A stretch of DNA of 64,000 nucleotides from Micromonospora violae (GCF_004217135.1 NZ_SHKK01000001.1:4588001-4652000); one strand, 5' to 3'. Shown: positions 16,865 through 26,214, counted from the first letter of the stretch. Notes: generated from the letters alone by a model not told the origin. A program made the numbers and translations.

Positions 16865-18937
16865 GTGGCACGGAGTGTTTACCTCACCAGCGTGGGGTCC
16901 GGCGGGGGCAAGTCGGCCGTCGCGCTCGGGTTGGCGGAGTTGTTGTCCCGGCAGGTCGGGCGGATCGGCGTGTTTCGGCCGCTGGTGGCTGACGGCGGCG
17001 GTCCGGACCCGATCCTCGCCCTGCTGAGCGAGCGGTACCGGGTCGAGGTGCCGCTCGCCGAGCTGGCCGGGGCGAGCTACGCCGAGGCTGCGGCGCTGGT
17101 CGCCGACGGCCGGCGAGAGGAGCTGATCTCCGCGATCGTCGAGCGCTACCGGGCGGTGGAGCGGCAGTGCCCCGCGGTGGTCGTGGTGGGCAGCGACTTC
17201 GACGACCCGGGTGATCCGGCCCGCCCCCGGGAGTTGGCCTTCAACGCCCGGTTGGCCACCGAGTTCGGCAGCGTGGTGGTGCCGGTGGTGGACGGCTTCG
17301 GGCAGGAGCCGGCAGCGGTCGCGTCGGCCGTACGGGGGGCGTACCACGATCTGGCCGACCTGGGCGCGACGGTGCTCGCGGTCATCGCCAACCGGGTGGC
17401 CGCGCCGATGACGTTGCCCGACCTGCCGGTCCCCGCGTACGCCATCCCGGAGGTGCCGAGCGTGTCGGCGCCGACGGTGGCCGAGGTGGCGGCGGCGCTC
17501 GACGCCACCCTGCTGGCCGGGGACGACGCCGCGCTCGGGCGCGACGTGCTGGATTTCGTGGTCGGCGCGGCGCACGTGCCGACCCTGCTGGGCCACCTCA
17601 CCGAAGGCGCCCTGGTGATCACCCCTGGGGACCGGGCCGACCTGCTCGTCGCGGCGAGCGCCGCGCACGTGGCCGGGCAGGTGTCGGTGGCCGGGTTGGT
17701 GCTCACCCTGGGCGTTCAGCCCGACCCGAGGGCCATGCGGCTGGTGGAGGGGCTGAACACCGGGCTGGCGGTGCTTTCGGTACGCAGCGACAGCTACGAC
17801 ACGGTGGCCGCGTCCAGCCGTATCGAGGGCCGGCCCAGCGCGGCCAATCCCCGCAAGGTGGAGGCCGCGCTCGGCGCGTTCGAGCGCTGTGTGGACACCG
17901 ACGACCTGGCCCGTCGGCTGCGGGTCAGCCGGTCGGCACGGGTCACCCCGCTGATGTTCGAGAACGAGCTGATCGACCGGGCCCGCTCAAAGCCCCGGCA
18001 CCTGGTGCTGCCGGAAGGCACCGACGAGCGGATCCTGCGCGCGGCGGAGATCCTGCTGCGCCGGGGAGTGGCCGAGCTGACGGTGCTCGGCCGGCCCGAC
18101 GAGATCGCCCGGCGCACCCGCGAGCTGGGCATCGACCTCGGCGACGCGCACGTGGTCGACCCGGGCACCAGCGGGTGGCGCGACGACTTCGCCGCCGAGT
18201 ACGCCCGGCTGCGCGCCCACCGGGGGGTCACCGCCGAGTTGGCGTACGACATCGTGGCGCAGCCCAACTACTTCGGCACGCTGATGGTGGCGACCGGCCG
18301 AGCCGACGGCATGGTCTCCGGTGCGACGCACACCACCGCCGCCACCATCCGGCCGGCGTTCGAGATCATCCGTACGCTGCCGGACGTCTCGGTGGCGTCC
18401 AGCGTCTTCTTCATGCTGCTCGCCGACCGGGTGCTGGTCTACGGCGACTGCGCGGTCAACCGTGACCCGGACGCGGCCCAGCTCGCCGACATCGCGATCT
18501 CGTCGGCCGACACGGCCGCCCGGTTCGGCATCGAACCCCGGGTGGCCATGCTGTCGTACTCCACCGGCAGTTCCGGCGCTGGCGCGGACGTGGAGAAGGT
18601 CGCCGCGGCCACCGCGCTGGTCCGGGAACGCCGGCCCGACCTGCTGGTCGAGGGGCCCATCCAGTACGACGCGGCGATCGACCCGACGGTGGCGGCGACG
18701 AAGCTGCCGGACAGCCCGGTCGCGGGCCACGCCACGGTCTTCATCTTCCCGGACCTGAACACCGGCAACAACACGTACAAGGCGGTGCAACGCTCCGCCG
18801 GGGCGGTCGCCGTCGGCCCGGTCATGCAGGGCCTGCGCCGACCGGTGAACGACCTGTCCCGGGGCGCGTTGGTGACGGACATCGTCAACACGGTGGCGAT
18901 CACCGCCATCCAGGCCGCCACCGAGGAGGCGTCGTGA
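16865..18937 (+). CDS. pta: Phosphate acetyltransferase, long form
   Basis: The 690-residue enzyme interconverts acetyl-CoA and acetyl phosphate. It is the long form. An N-terminal P-loop-type domain (about 1-205, SVGSGGGKSAVALGL) and a DRTGG-type domain (about 215-330) precede the catalytic PTA domain (about 360-685). The latter shows KPRHLVLPEGTDERILRAAE, DGMVSGATHTTAATIRPA, SYSTGSSGAGADVEKV, EGPIQYDAA and FPDLNTGNNTYKAVQRSAG. The N-terminal domains regulate the enzyme in other bacteria. The GTG start sits after a G-rich sequence. The stop overlaps the ackA start (GTGA), giving a coupled pta-ackA operon for acetate overflow and acetyl-phosphate formation. Confidence 0.96.
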   Translation: MARSVYLTSVGSGGGKSAVALGLAELLSRQVGRIGVFRPLVADGGGPDPILALLSERYRVEVPLAELAGASYAEAAALVADGRREELISAIVERYRAVERQCPAVVVVGSDFDDPGDPARPRELAFNARLATEFGSVVVPVVDGFGQEPAAVASAVRGAYHDLADLGATVLAVIANRVAAPMTLPDLPVPAYAIPEVPSVSAPTVAEVAAALDATLLAGDDAALGRDVLDFVVGAAHVPTLLGHLTEGALVITPGDRADLLVAASAAHVAGQVSVAGLVLTLGVQPDPRAMRLVEGLNTGLAVLSVRSDSYDTVAASSRIEGRPSAANPRKVEAALGAFERCVDTDDLARRLRVSRSARVTPLMFENELIDRARSKPRHLVLPEGTDERILRAAEILLRRGVAELTVLGRPDEIARRTRELGIDLGDAHVVDPGTSGWRDDFAAEYARLRAHRGVTAELAYDIVAQPNYFGTLMVATGRADGMVSGATHTTAATIRPAFEIIRTLPDVSVASSVFFMLLADRVLVYGDCAVNRDPDAAQLADIAISSADTAARFGIEPRVAMLSYSTGSSGAGADVEKVAAATALVRERRPDLLVEGPIQYDAAIDPTVAATKLPDSPVAGHATVFIFPDLNTGNNTYKAVQRSAGAVAVGPVMQGLRRPVNDLSRGALVTDIVNTVAITAIQAATEEAS

Positions 18938-20052
18938 GTCAGGTGCTGGTGCTCAACTGCGGGTCGTCGTCGGTGAAGTGGCGCCGCTACGACGGTGACC
19001 GGGCCCTCGACCACGGCACCATCGAGCGGATCGGTGAGCCCGGCGGCGGCCCGGCTGACCACACCGGTGCGGTCCGGCAGATCCTGGACGGGCTGGACCT
19101 GACCGGGCTGGCGGCGGTCGGGCACCGGGTGGTGCACGGCGGCCGGACGTTCAGCGCGCCGGTGCTGGTCGACGACGCGGTGCTGGCCGCGATCAAGGAC
19201 CTGGTGCCGCTCGCCCCGCTGCACAACCCGGCCAACCTGGCCGGCATCGAGGTGGCCCGGGCGGCACTGCCGGACGTCCCGCAGGTCGCCGTCTTCGACA
19301 CCGCGTTCCACCACACCCTGCCCGAGGCCGCCGCGACGTACGCGATCGACCGGGACACCGCCGAGCGGTACGACATCCGCCGGTACGGCTTCCACGGCAC
19401 CTCACACGCGTACGTGTCCCGGCGCACCGCCGAACTGCTGGGCCGCCCGTACGAGCAGATCAACACGATCACCCTGCACCTGGGCAACGGGGCCAGCGCC
19501 TGCGCGGTGGCGAACGGCCGCAGCGTCGCCACCTCGATGGGCATGTCCCCGTTGCAGGGGCTGGTGATGGGGACTCGCAGCGGCGACATCGACCCCACCG
19601 TGATCTTCCACCTGCGCCGGGAGGGCGGGCTGTCGGTGGACGACATCGACGACCTGCTGAACCACCGCAGTGGCCTGCTCGGGCTGACCGGCGTCAACGA
19701 CATGCGCGAGGTGCTCGAACGCCGGGCGGGCGGCGACCAGGCGGCGGCGTTGGCCTTCGACGTGTACTGCCGGCGCATCACCGGCTACGTCGGGGCGTAT
19801 TACGCGCTGCTCGGCCGGGTCGACGCGATCGCCTTCACCGCCGGGGTCGGCGAGCACGCCGCGCCGGTGCGGGCCGCCGCGCTGGCCGGGCTGGGCCGGC
19901 TCGGCATCACCGTGGACGACGCCCGCAACGACGGCGGCGACGGCGACCGGTTGATCTCGCCTGACGGTGCCGAGGTGAGCGTCTGCGTCATCCGCACCGA
20001 CGAGGAGCGGGAGATCGCCCGGCAGACCCGCGACGTGGTCGGGGCCGCCTGA
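18934..20052 (+). CDS. ackA: Acetate kinase
   Basis: The 372-residue ASKHA-fold kinase converts acetyl phosphate and ADP to acetate and ATP. Visible motifs are VLNCGSSSVKW near the start, where many family members have Ala instead of Cys in LNAGSSS. Others are the catalytic-Asp region VAVFDTAFHHTLP, the signature RRYGFHGTSHAYVSRR, HLGNGASACAV, GMSPLQGLVMGTRSGDIDP, and AFTAGVGEHAAPVR. The length is slightly under the usual 400. It is coupled to pta by the GTGA overlap and followed at once by a convergent small membrane-protein gene, so the operon has just two genes. Confidence 0.96.
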   Translation: MSQVLVLNCGSSSVKWRRYDGDRALDHGTIERIGEPGGGPADHTGAVRQILDGLDLTGLAAVGHRVVHGGRTFSAPVLVDDAVLAAIKDLVPLAPLHNPANLAGIEVARAALPDVPQVAVFDTAFHHTLPEAAATYAIDRDTAERYDIRRYGFHGTSHAYVSRRTAELLGRPYEQINTITLHLGNGASACAVANGRSVATSMGMSPLQGLVMGTRSGDIDPTVIFHLRREGGLSVDDIDDLLNHRSGLLGLTGVNDMREVLERRAGGDQAAALAFDVYCRRITGYVGAYYALLGRVDAIAFTAGVGEHAAPVRAAALAGLGRLGITVDDARNDGGDGDRLISPDGAEVSVCVIRTDEEREIARQTRDVVGAA

Positions 20053-20060
20053 CCCACCGA

Positions 20061-20234
20061 TCAGCCGGTCGCGAGCCAGGCGACGAGTGCCACCACCACG
20101 ACGACGACCACTGCCGCACCGATGATGAGCGGCAGGCGGGACGGGGCCTCCGCCGGTGCCGTGGCCTCCGGCGTCTGGGTGAAGGCGCGGAACGCCTCGG
20201 TGTTGCCGCTGGGGTCTGTGTAGTTCTCAGGCAT
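20061..20234 (-). CDS. Small single-span membrane protein
   Basis: This 57-residue protein has a polar N-terminal half (MPENYTDPSGNTEAFRAF) and one C-terminal span made largely of valine (about 36-55), a tail-anchored arrangement. I do not recognise a family. The ATG at 20234 has no Shine-Dalgarno; TAGGGT (20242-20247 on the minus strand) lies seven bases upstream, so the mRNA is probably leaderless. It converges on ackA with an eight-base gap. Confidence 0.7.
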   Translation of the reverse strand: MPENYTDPSGNTEAFRAFTQTPEATAPAEAPSRLPLIIGAAVVVVVVVALVAWLATG

Positions 20235-20392
20235 GCCGGTGACCCTAGCGAAGCTGGTCACGTGGCACCGTCCCCGGCCCACGGCGTCCCAGGGGTGGGG
20301 CCCGGCCGGTGGAGGTGACCGGACCGGGTGGCGGGTGCACCCGAGCCGGACGGTGGGGCCACCACGCCCGTGCGGGCACCTACCGTGAAGCG

Positions 20393-21286
20393 ATGGGGGC
20401 GGGTCGGCTGGTGGCCGTACTGGTGACGGCGCTGCTGGCCGGTTGCGCGCCGACCACGGCGGTGGCTGGCGGCGGCACCGGGCCAGCCTCGGCGCGTCGT
20501 GCGCCCGAGGGGTCGTACGCCGTCGGCGTGCGTACGCTCACCCTCGATCCGCACTCGGCGCGCCCGCTGCCGGTGACGATCTGGTACCCGGCGTCGACCG
20601 CTCAGGTGGCGGCCGGGCGGTTCCCGGTGGTGATCTACAGCCATGGGCTGGGCAGCCTTCCCGAGTTGCACGCCAACCTGACCGCCCGCTGGGCGGCGGC
20701 CGGTTTCGTGGTGGCCGCACCCGCGTACCCGCACACCCGACGGGGTGCCGCGCACTTCACCCGGGCCGACGTACGCCACCAGCCGGCCGACGCCTGGCGG
20801 CTGATCCGGCACCTGGCCGGCCTCGACCGGAGCCGGGTCGACCCGCTCGCCGGGCACCTCGACCTGACGTCGGTCGCCGCCGCCGGGCACTCGGCGGGCG
20901 GCTTCACCACCTCCGGCATGTTCAGCGAGGGCCACCCGACCCGGCTGCGCGCCGGGATCGTGATCGCCGGGGGCGGGTTGCCGGGCAGCTTCGCCGGGCC
21001 GGCCGCGCCGGTGCTCTTCGTGCACGGCACGGCCGACCCGGTGGTGCCGGTGACGGTCGGCCGGGCCGCGTACGCGCGCACCCCCGGGCCGGCCGCGTTC
21101 CTCAGCCTGCTCGGCCAGGACCACGGCGCGTACCTCACGCCGGGCCACCCGGGTTTCGCCCCGGTCGTCGCCACCACCACGGACTTCCTGCGCTGGACCC
21201 TCTACGGCGATCAGGCCGCCGGTGCCCGCCTGCCCGCCGTCGCCCGCTCCCCCCTGACCCGCTACGAGTCCCGCCCGGCCCACTGA
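20393..21286 (+). CDS. Secreted lipoprotein alpha/beta hydrolase, paralogue 1
   Basis: The 297-residue protein starts with a lipoprotein signal (LVAVLVTALLAGC, lipid-modified Cys about 17). An alpha/beta-hydrolase domain follows, resembling PAF-acetylhydrolase or dienelactone-hydrolase relatives. It shows VTIWYPAS, the oxyanion strand VVIYSHGLGS, nucleophile elbow GHSAGG, VLFVHGTADPVVP (acid) and a C-terminal His in GQDHGAYL. It should be anchored outside the membrane and cleave an ester; the substrate is unknown. TACCGT six bases before the ATG and no Shine-Dalgarno suggest leaderless mRNA. The next gene encodes a clear paralogue, so this is a tandem duplication with divergence. Confidence 0.87.
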   Translation: MGAGRLVAVLVTALLAGCAPTTAVAGGGTGPASARRAPEGSYAVGVRTLTLDPHSARPLPVTIWYPASTAQVAAGRFPVVIYSHGLGSLPELHANLTARWAAAGFVVAAPAYPHTRRGAAHFTRADVRHQPADAWRLIRHLAGLDRSRVDPLAGHLDLTSVAAAGHSAGGFTTSGMFSEGHPTRLRAGIVIAGGGLPGSFAGPAAPVLFVHGTADPVVPVTVGRAAYARTPGPAAFLSLLGQDHGAYLTPGHPGFAPVVATTTDFLRWTLYGDQAAGARLPAVARSPLTRYESRPAH

Positions 21287-21379
21287 CCTCGGTTGAGCAG
21301 GCGTGCGCTTGGTGAGCGGGCGGGCACACCGGGTCGAAGTCCATCGGGCAGGTCTGCGGGGCAAGGCACAATCGGATTC

Positions 21380-22345
21380 ATGTCGCGACGCGTCACCCCC
21401 GCACTGATGGCCAGCGCCCTCCTCATGGCCGGTCTGGTCGGCTGCTCGGCGGACGCCAGGAAGACCGAGGGCCAGCAGGTGGCCGTCGAACCACCGCCCG
21501 CCGCCACACCCACACCGCAGGTTCCCGCCGGGAAGGCCCCGCAGCGCACCTTCGCGGTCGGCGTACGCCAGCTGAAGCTGAACCGGGACGGCCGGGCGCT
21601 GCCGACGACGCTCTGGTACCCGGCGGCCGGGCAGTCCGGCGGCTCGGCCAGGCGGTCGGCGACGGCGGCGGAAGGCCGGTTCCCGGTGGTGATGTTCAGT
21701 CACGGCCTGGGTGGGCGGCCGGACGACTACGCCACCTTGCTGACCCGCTGGGCGGCGGCCGGTTTCGTGGTGGCCGCGCCGGCGTTCCCGCACACCTCCC
21801 GAGGTGCTGACAACAACGTCCTCGACGTGCTCAACCAGCCGGCCGACGTGTCGTACGCGTTGGATCAGGTGTTGGCGTTGGACGGCAGGGCCGGCGACGC
21901 GTTGCGCGGCCGGTTGGACGGCGAGCGGGTGGCCGCCGCCGGGCACTCGGCGGGCGGGGTGACCACCATCGGCCTGTTCACCGCGAGCCGGGACGAACGG
22001 CTGGACGCGGGGGTGGTGTTCGCCGGCACGGCGCTCGGTGTGGGCACCGCGTTCGCCGGTGCGGCCGCGCCGCAGTTGTTCGTGCACGGCGAGCTGGACG
22101 AGGTCGTCGAGTACGCGGCGGGCAAGGCCGCCTACGACAAGGTGCCCTGGCCGAAGGCCATGCTGAGCCTGCCCAAGGGCGACCATGGGCGGGCGCTGCT
22201 CAGCGACGGCGCGACGCTGCGGGTCGTGTCGGACACGTCGGTGGAGTTCCTGCGCTGGTCGCTGTACGGCGACCCGGATGCCAAGAAGCGCATCTCCACC
22301 GACGCGACGCGCGGCGACATCGCCACCTTCGACGACCACCTCTGA
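21380..22345 (+). CDS. Secreted lipoprotein alpha/beta hydrolase, paralogue 2
   Basis: This 321-residue lipoprotein (signal ALMASALLMAGLVGC) has the same hydrolase domain as its upstream neighbour. It shares LWYPAA, VVMFSHGLGGRPDDYATLLTRW, the block RWAAAGFVVAAPA, GHSAGG, LFVHGELDEV and the C-terminal FLRWSLYGD. The linker after the lipid Cys is longer and Pro-rich. CACAAT lies seven bases before the ATG with no Shine-Dalgarno, so this copy seems to have its own leaderless promoter rather than sharing one. Substrate unknown; an esterase or lipase role is inferred from the fold. Confidence 0.87.
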   Translation: MSRRVTPALMASALLMAGLVGCSADARKTEGQQVAVEPPPAATPTPQVPAGKAPQRTFAVGVRQLKLNRDGRALPTTLWYPAAGQSGGSARRSATAAEGRFPVVMFSHGLGGRPDDYATLLTRWAAAGFVVAAPAFPHTSRGADNNVLDVLNQPADVSYALDQVLALDGRAGDALRGRLDGERVAAAGHSAGGVTTIGLFTASRDERLDAGVVFAGTALGVGTAFAGAAAPQLFVHGELDEVVEYAAGKAAYDKVPWPKAMLSLPKGDHGRALLSDGATLRVVSDTSVEFLRWSLYGDPDAKKRISTDATRGDIATFDDHL

Positions 22346-22387
22346 GGTCCCCGGTCGGTCGACCGGGGACCGCGAAGGCCGGGCGCG

Positions 22388-23341
22388 TCAGGCGGTGTGG
22401 TCGACGACGACCTTTCCGAAGGCGTCACCGGAGTGCATTCGGGCGAAGGCGTCCTCGACCCGGCTGAACGGGATGACGCTGTCCACCACCGGGCGCACCT
22501 CGTTGTCGGAGCAGAACGCCAGCAGCTCGTACAGCTCGCCGGGGGTGCCCATCGAGGTGCCCAGGATCTCCAACTGCATGGCGAAGACCCGGCGCAGGTT
22601 GACCGACGGCTCGTGCCCAGCGGTCGCCCCGGAGACCACGATCCGGGCCATCGGCGCGGCGGACTTCAGCGAGTGGTCGAAGGTGGCCGCGCCGACCGTC
22701 TCGATCACCACGTCCACCCGCTCCGGCAGCCGGGCGCCGGGCTCGACGGCGGTGGCGCCGAGGGCCGAGATCCGGTCCCGTTTGCCGGCGTCGCGGCTGG
22801 TCGCGTACACCCGCTTGCCCATCGCGACGGCGAGCGCGACGGCCGCGGTGGCCACGCCGCCGCCCGCGCCCTGCACCAGCACGCTGTCGGCGTCCGCGAC
22901 GCGGCCCTTGGTGGTCAACATCCGCCACGCGGTCAGCCAGGCCGTGGGCAGGCACGCCGCGTCGGTCGCCGCCATCCCGTCGGGCAGGGGGATCAGGTTC
23001 GACCGGGGTACGACCACCCGCTCGGCGAACGTCCCGTTGAAGTGCTCGGAGAGGATGGAGACCCCCCGCGGGTCACCCGGGGTGACGACCACCGGGTACA
23101 CGACCACCGGCCGCCCGTGCGGGTCCAGTCCGACCGCGTCGCAGCCGAGGATCATCGGCAGCTGTGCCTCGGTGAGACCCACCCCGCGCAGCGACCAGAG
23201 GTCGTGGTGGTTGAGCGAGGTGGCCCGCACCTGCACGGTCACCCAGTCGTCGTCCGGCGGGGTCGGCTCGGGCCGCTCGCCGACGGTGAGCGCGGCGAGC
23301 GGATCGGCGTCGTCGAAACGGGAGGCAAAGGCAGCACGCAT
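22388..23341 (-). CDS. Medium-chain dehydrogenase/reductase (quinone oxidoreductase type)
   Basis: The 317-residue NAD(P)H-dependent oxidoreductase has the GroES-like domain (ATSLNHHDLWSLRGVGL, LGCDAVGL) and a Rossmann domain with the nucleotide-binding stretch VLVQGAGGGVATAAVALA. The structural zinc cysteines and the usual catalytic-zinc His are absent, so it belongs to the zinc-independent branch of the MDR family. Substrate unknown. The ATG at 23341 lacks a Shine-Dalgarno; TACCGT lies seven bases upstream (23349-23354, minus strand), suggesting leaderless mRNA. The malic-enzyme gene upstream is on the same strand but separated by about 100 bases. Confidence 0.88.
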   Translation of the reverse strand: MRAAFASRFDDADPLAALTVGERPEPTPPDDDWVTVQVRATSLNHHDLWSLRGVGLTEAQLPMILGCDAVGLDPHGRPVVVYPVVVTPGDPRGVSILSEHFNGTFAERVVVPRSNLIPLPDGMAATDAACLPTAWLTAWRMLTTKGRVADADSVLVQGAGGGVATAAVALAVAMGKRVYATSRDAGKRDRISALGATAVEPGARLPERVDVVIETVGAATFDHSLKSAAPMARIVVSGATAGHEPSVNLRRVFAMQLEILGTSMGTPGELYELLAFCSDNEVRPVVDSVIPFSRVEDAFARMHSGDAFGKVVVDHTA

Positions 23342-23446
23342 GATCGGCACGGTAACAAGCTGAGCGCCCGTTAAGAAGGCGTGCGCGCGGGCCGCCCGGG
23401 GCGCACCCCGGCCCATGCCTACGCACGAGCCGGGGGCGCGTACCGG

Positions 23447-24625
23447 CTAGCGGCGGGCGACGCCGTCGCGGCGGGCGGCTTCGGCGACCGCCTCGGCCAC
23501 GGCCGGCGCGACGCGCGGGTCGAGCGGGGACGGAACGATCGCGTCGGCGGTCAGCGACTCGGCCACCACCCCGGCGATGGCGTCCGCGGCGGCGACCTTC
23601 ATCGCCTCGGTGATCCGGGTGGCACCGGCGTCCAGCGCGCCCCGGAACACCCCGGGGAAGGCAAGCACGTTGTTGATCTGGTTGGGGTAGTCACTGCGCC
23701 CGGTGGCGACCACCGCGACGTGTCGCGCGGCCACCTCGGGGTGCACCTCGGGGGTGGGGTTCGCCAGCGCGAACACGATCCCGCCGGGTGCCATCTGCGC
23801 CACCGCCGCCTCGGGGATCTGCCCGCCGGAGACCCCGACCAGCACGTCCGCGTCGCGCAGCGCCTCGGTGATGTCGCCGTGGCGGCCGTCGGTGTTGGTG
23901 CTCTCCGCCAGCTCGGCCTTGGTGCCGGTCAGCTCGGTGCGGTGCCGGCCGATGATCCCCTTGGAGTCGCAGACCACCACCTGGTCCGGGTTGACGCCCC
24001 CGGCGATCAGCATCTTCGTCACGGCCACGCCGGCCGCGCCCGCGCCGCTCACCGCCACCCTCAGGTCACCGAGCTTGCGGTCGAGCAACGTCGCGGCGTT
24101 GCGCAACGCGGCGAGCACCACGATCGCGGTGCCGTGCTGGTCGTCGTGGAAGACCGGGATGTCCAGCGCCTCGTCGAGCCGACGCTCGATCTCGAAGCAA
24201 CGCGGCGCGCTGATGTCCTCCAGGTTGATCCCACCGAACGAGGGCGCCAGCGCCCGCACCACCGCGACGATCTCGTCCACGTCCTGGGTGTCCAGGCACA
24301 CCGGCACCGCGTCCACCCCGGCGAACTGCTTGAACAGCACCGCTTTACCCTCCATCACCGGCAACGCGGCCCGGGGGCCGATGTTGCCCAGCCCGAGCAC
24401 CGCCGAACCGTCGGTGACCACCGCGACCGTGTGCGACACCCAGGTGTAGTCGTCCACCAGGGCAGGGTCGGCGGCGATCGCCTCACACACCCGGGCCACC
24501 CCCGGGGTGTACGCCAGGGAGAGGTCCTCCCGGCTGGTGAGCGGCACGGTCGAGGTGACGGCCATCTTGCCGCCACGGTGCAGCAGGAACACGGGATCAG
24601 CGGGGTCCACGGTGGACGAAGACAT
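23447..24625 (-). CDS. NAD(P)-dependent malic enzyme
   Basis: This 392-residue enzyme oxidatively decarboxylates malate to pyruvate. It shows the short bacterial malic-enzyme architecture: [14 protein letters not shown] with the catalytic Tyr, [32 protein letters not shown] with the catalytic Lys, [28 protein letters not shown] (metal-binding Asp/Glu) and the Rossmann loop [14 protein letters not shown] versus NADP use cannot be settled by eye. The ATG at 24625 has CTGGAG upstream. It links the TCA cycle to pyruvate, complementing kgd and pta-ackA nearby, but it is a separate transcription unit. Confidence 0.94.
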   Translation of the reverse strand: MSSSTVDPADPVFLLHRGGKMAVTSTVPLTSREDLSLAYTPGVARVCEAIAADPALVDDYTWVSHTVAVVTDGSAVLGLGNIGPRAALPVMEGKAVLFKQFAGVDAVPVCLDTQDVDEIVAVVRALAPSFGGINLEDISAPRCFEIERRLDEALDIPVFHDDQHGTAIVVLAALRNAATLLDRKLGDLRVAVSGAGAAGVAVTKMLIAGGVNPDQVVVCDSKGIIGRHRTELTGTKAELAESTNTDGRHGDITEALRDADVLVGVSGGQIPEAAVAQMAPGGIVFALANPTPEVHPEVAARHVAVVATGRSDYPNQINNVLAFPGVFRGALDAGATRITEAMKVAAADAIAGVVAESLTADAIVPSPLDPRVAPAVAEAVAEAARRDGVARR

Positions 24626-24770
24626 GGTGGTGACTCCAGGATCTGTCGAGCAGATGTGAGGCGGCCGGCCCCGCCGCGAGGTGGGCGGCGAGCGGTGGCA
24701 CGCGGTGCGGGGGGTCACCCGGGCACTTTCCGAGCATAGTGTCGGCACCACCCCCCGGATGTGAGCAGGG

Positions 24771-25121
24771 TCATAACTGGCGGCGAGGTACCCGCCCCGG
24801 ACGCGGCCAGTAGCGGGCCAGTACCCGTCCGCGCACGTCGGCCACCCCGTACGCCCGGGAGTCGTCGGTGATCAGGTCGTTGTCGCCGCGTAGCCACCAG
24901 CCACCGTCGTGCGGCCGGACCGCACGCTTCACCACCAGCAGATCGGGGCGGGTCCGAAAGACCGCGACCACCACGTCGCCGGCCCGGATCGGGCGGCCAC
25001 CGGGGCGAACCAGCACCGCGTCGCCGTGCCGCAGCGTCGGGGCCATGGACGGGCCGGTCACCAGAACGGCGGTCAGCGGCCCGCGCAGCCGGGGCACCTC
25101 AGCCGGGTGATCGGCGGCCAC
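24771..25121 (-). CDS. sodX: Nickel-superoxide-dismutase maturation protease (S26 family)
   Basis: The 116-residue protein is a minimal S26-type serine protease. The nucleophile is in TGPSMAPTLRHGD, the general-base Lys in LLVVKRAV, and the tail holds LRGDNDLITDDSRAYG, typical of the signal-peptidase fold. It lacks an N-terminal membrane anchor. It is divergent from sodN, whose product carries a short propeptide before the nickel hook, so this is the SodX that should remove that propeptide. The start I chose, GTG 25121, has GGAGGTG seven bases upstream; in-frame GTGs at 25136 and 25130 are alternatives with poorer sites. Confidence 0.9.
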   Translation of the reverse strand: MAADHPAEVPRLRGPLTAVLVTGPSMAPTLRHGDAVLVRPGGRPIRAGDVVVAVFRTRPDLLVVKRAVRPHDGGWWLRGDNDLITDDSRAYGVADVRGRVLARYWPRPGRVPRRQL

Positions 25122-25205
25122 TGGTTTCACCTCCACCCCGTTCGGGGAGCATCCCCAGGAGTAATGTCGCCTTTGATCATCGCAAACTTCCCATGGAGGA
25201 TCCCG

Positions 25206-25610
25206 ATGCGACTTCCGCGCATCCTTGCGCCCCGCGTCACCGCGAGCGCTCACTGCGACCTACCGTGCGGTGTCTACGACCCGGCTCAGGCCCGGATCGA
25301 GGCCGAGTCGGTCAAAATGATCTGCGAGAAGTACCAGGCGAACACCGACCCGGAGTTCCGCACCCGCGCCGTCATCATCAAGGAGCAGCGCGCCGAGCTG
25401 GTCAAGCACCACCTCTGGGTGCTGTGGACCGACTACTTCAAGCCGCCGCACTTCGAGAAGTACCCGAACCTGCACAGCCTGTTCAACGAGGCCACCAAGC
25501 TCGCTGGCGCCGGTGGCGTCAAGGGCAGCCTCGACCCGGCCACCGCCGACAAGCTGCTCGCGAAGATCGACGAGATCTCGAAGATCTTCTGGGAGACCAA
25601 GAAGGCGTGA
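25206..25610 (+). CDS. sodN: Nickel superoxide dismutase precursor
   Basis: The 134-residue protein has a 15-residue propeptide (MRLPRILAPRVTASA) before the nickel hook HCDLPCGVYDP. In NiSOD the free N-terminal His, Cys2 and Cys6 bind nickel. The four-helix body (ARIEAESVKMICEKY to KIFWETKKA) follows and is of normal length. It dismutates superoxide in the cytoplasm as a hexamer. GGAGGA precedes the ATG, and TAATGT (25162-25167) could be its -10 box. Its stop overlaps the GNAT start (GTGA). Divergence from sodX supports coordinated expression. Confidence 0.96.
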   Translation: MRLPRILAPRVTASAHCDLPCGVYDPAQARIEAESVKMICEKYQANTDPEFRTRAVIIKEQRAELVKHHLWVLWTDYFKPPHFEKYPNLHSLFNEATKLAGAGGVKGSLDPATADKLLAKIDEISKIFWETKKA

Positions 25611-26182
25611 CCTCCCCGGTCAACCCAACGGTCCGGCCGGCACGTCCCGAGGACGTGCCGGCCGTCGTCGCCATGGTGCACGAGCTGGCCGAGTACGAAC
25701 GCGCCCCGGAGCAGTGCCACCTCACCACCGAGCAGCTGACCTCGGCCCTGTTCGCGACTGCTCCAGGTCGCGGCGTGGCGTCAGACGCGCCGAACTGGAG
25801 CGGTCGTACGACGGCTCCGGCGCTCTTCGGTCACGTCGCGGTCAACGAGTACGACGAGCCGGTCGGCTTCGCGCTGTGGTTCCTCAACTTCTCCACCTGG
25901 GCCGGTGTGCACGGCATCTACCTGGAGGATCTCTACGTCCGCCCGGCGGCCCGGGGCACCGGCGCCGGTCGACTGCTGCTGGCCACGCTGGCCGACCTCT
26001 GCGTACGGCGGGGCTACCAGCGGCTGGAGTGGTGGATGATCGACTGGAACCCGGCCGCCGGTTTCTACGCCTCGATCGGCGCGAAGCCGATGAGCGAGTG
26101 GGTTCCCTATCGGCTCAGCGGCGACGCGCTCCACGAGTTGGCCGAGCACGCCACCACCGCCGGCACGCGTACGGGCGACTGA
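25607..26182 (+). CDS. GNAT N-acetyltransferase (diamine-acetyltransferase-like)
   Basis: The 191-residue acetyltransferase resembles the spermidine/spermine acetyltransferase branch. It has VRPARPEDVPAVVAMVHELAEYER at the start, LWFLNFSTWAGVHGIYLEDLYV in the middle and the acetyl-CoA loop RGTGAGRLLLATLADL, followed by EWWMIDWNPAAGFYASIGA. The substrate is probably a small amine but is not certain. A short loop of about 20 residues before FGHVAVN is longer than in typical relatives. The GTG start overlaps the sodN stop, so it is co-transcribed with sodN, a link worth noting since polyamines protect against oxidative damage. Confidence 0.88.
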   Translation: MTSPVNPTVRPARPEDVPAVVAMVHELAEYERAPEQCHLTTEQLTSALFATAPGRGVASDAPNWSGRTTAPALFGHVAVNEYDEPVGFALWFLNFSTWAGVHGIYLEDLYVRPAARGTGAGRLLLATLADLCVRRGYQRLEWWMIDWNPAAGFYASIGAKPMSEWVPYRLSGDALHELAEHATTAGTRTGD

Positions 26183-26214
26183 CCGGGTAGAGTCCCCGAC
26201 CGGGGGGATGAGGC

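Noticed and set aside
20258..22339. A 693-codon minus-strand frame over the two lipoprotein hydrolases
   Set aside because: Antisense of two well-supported hydrolase genes; composition is Arg/Gly/Ala shadow with no motif.
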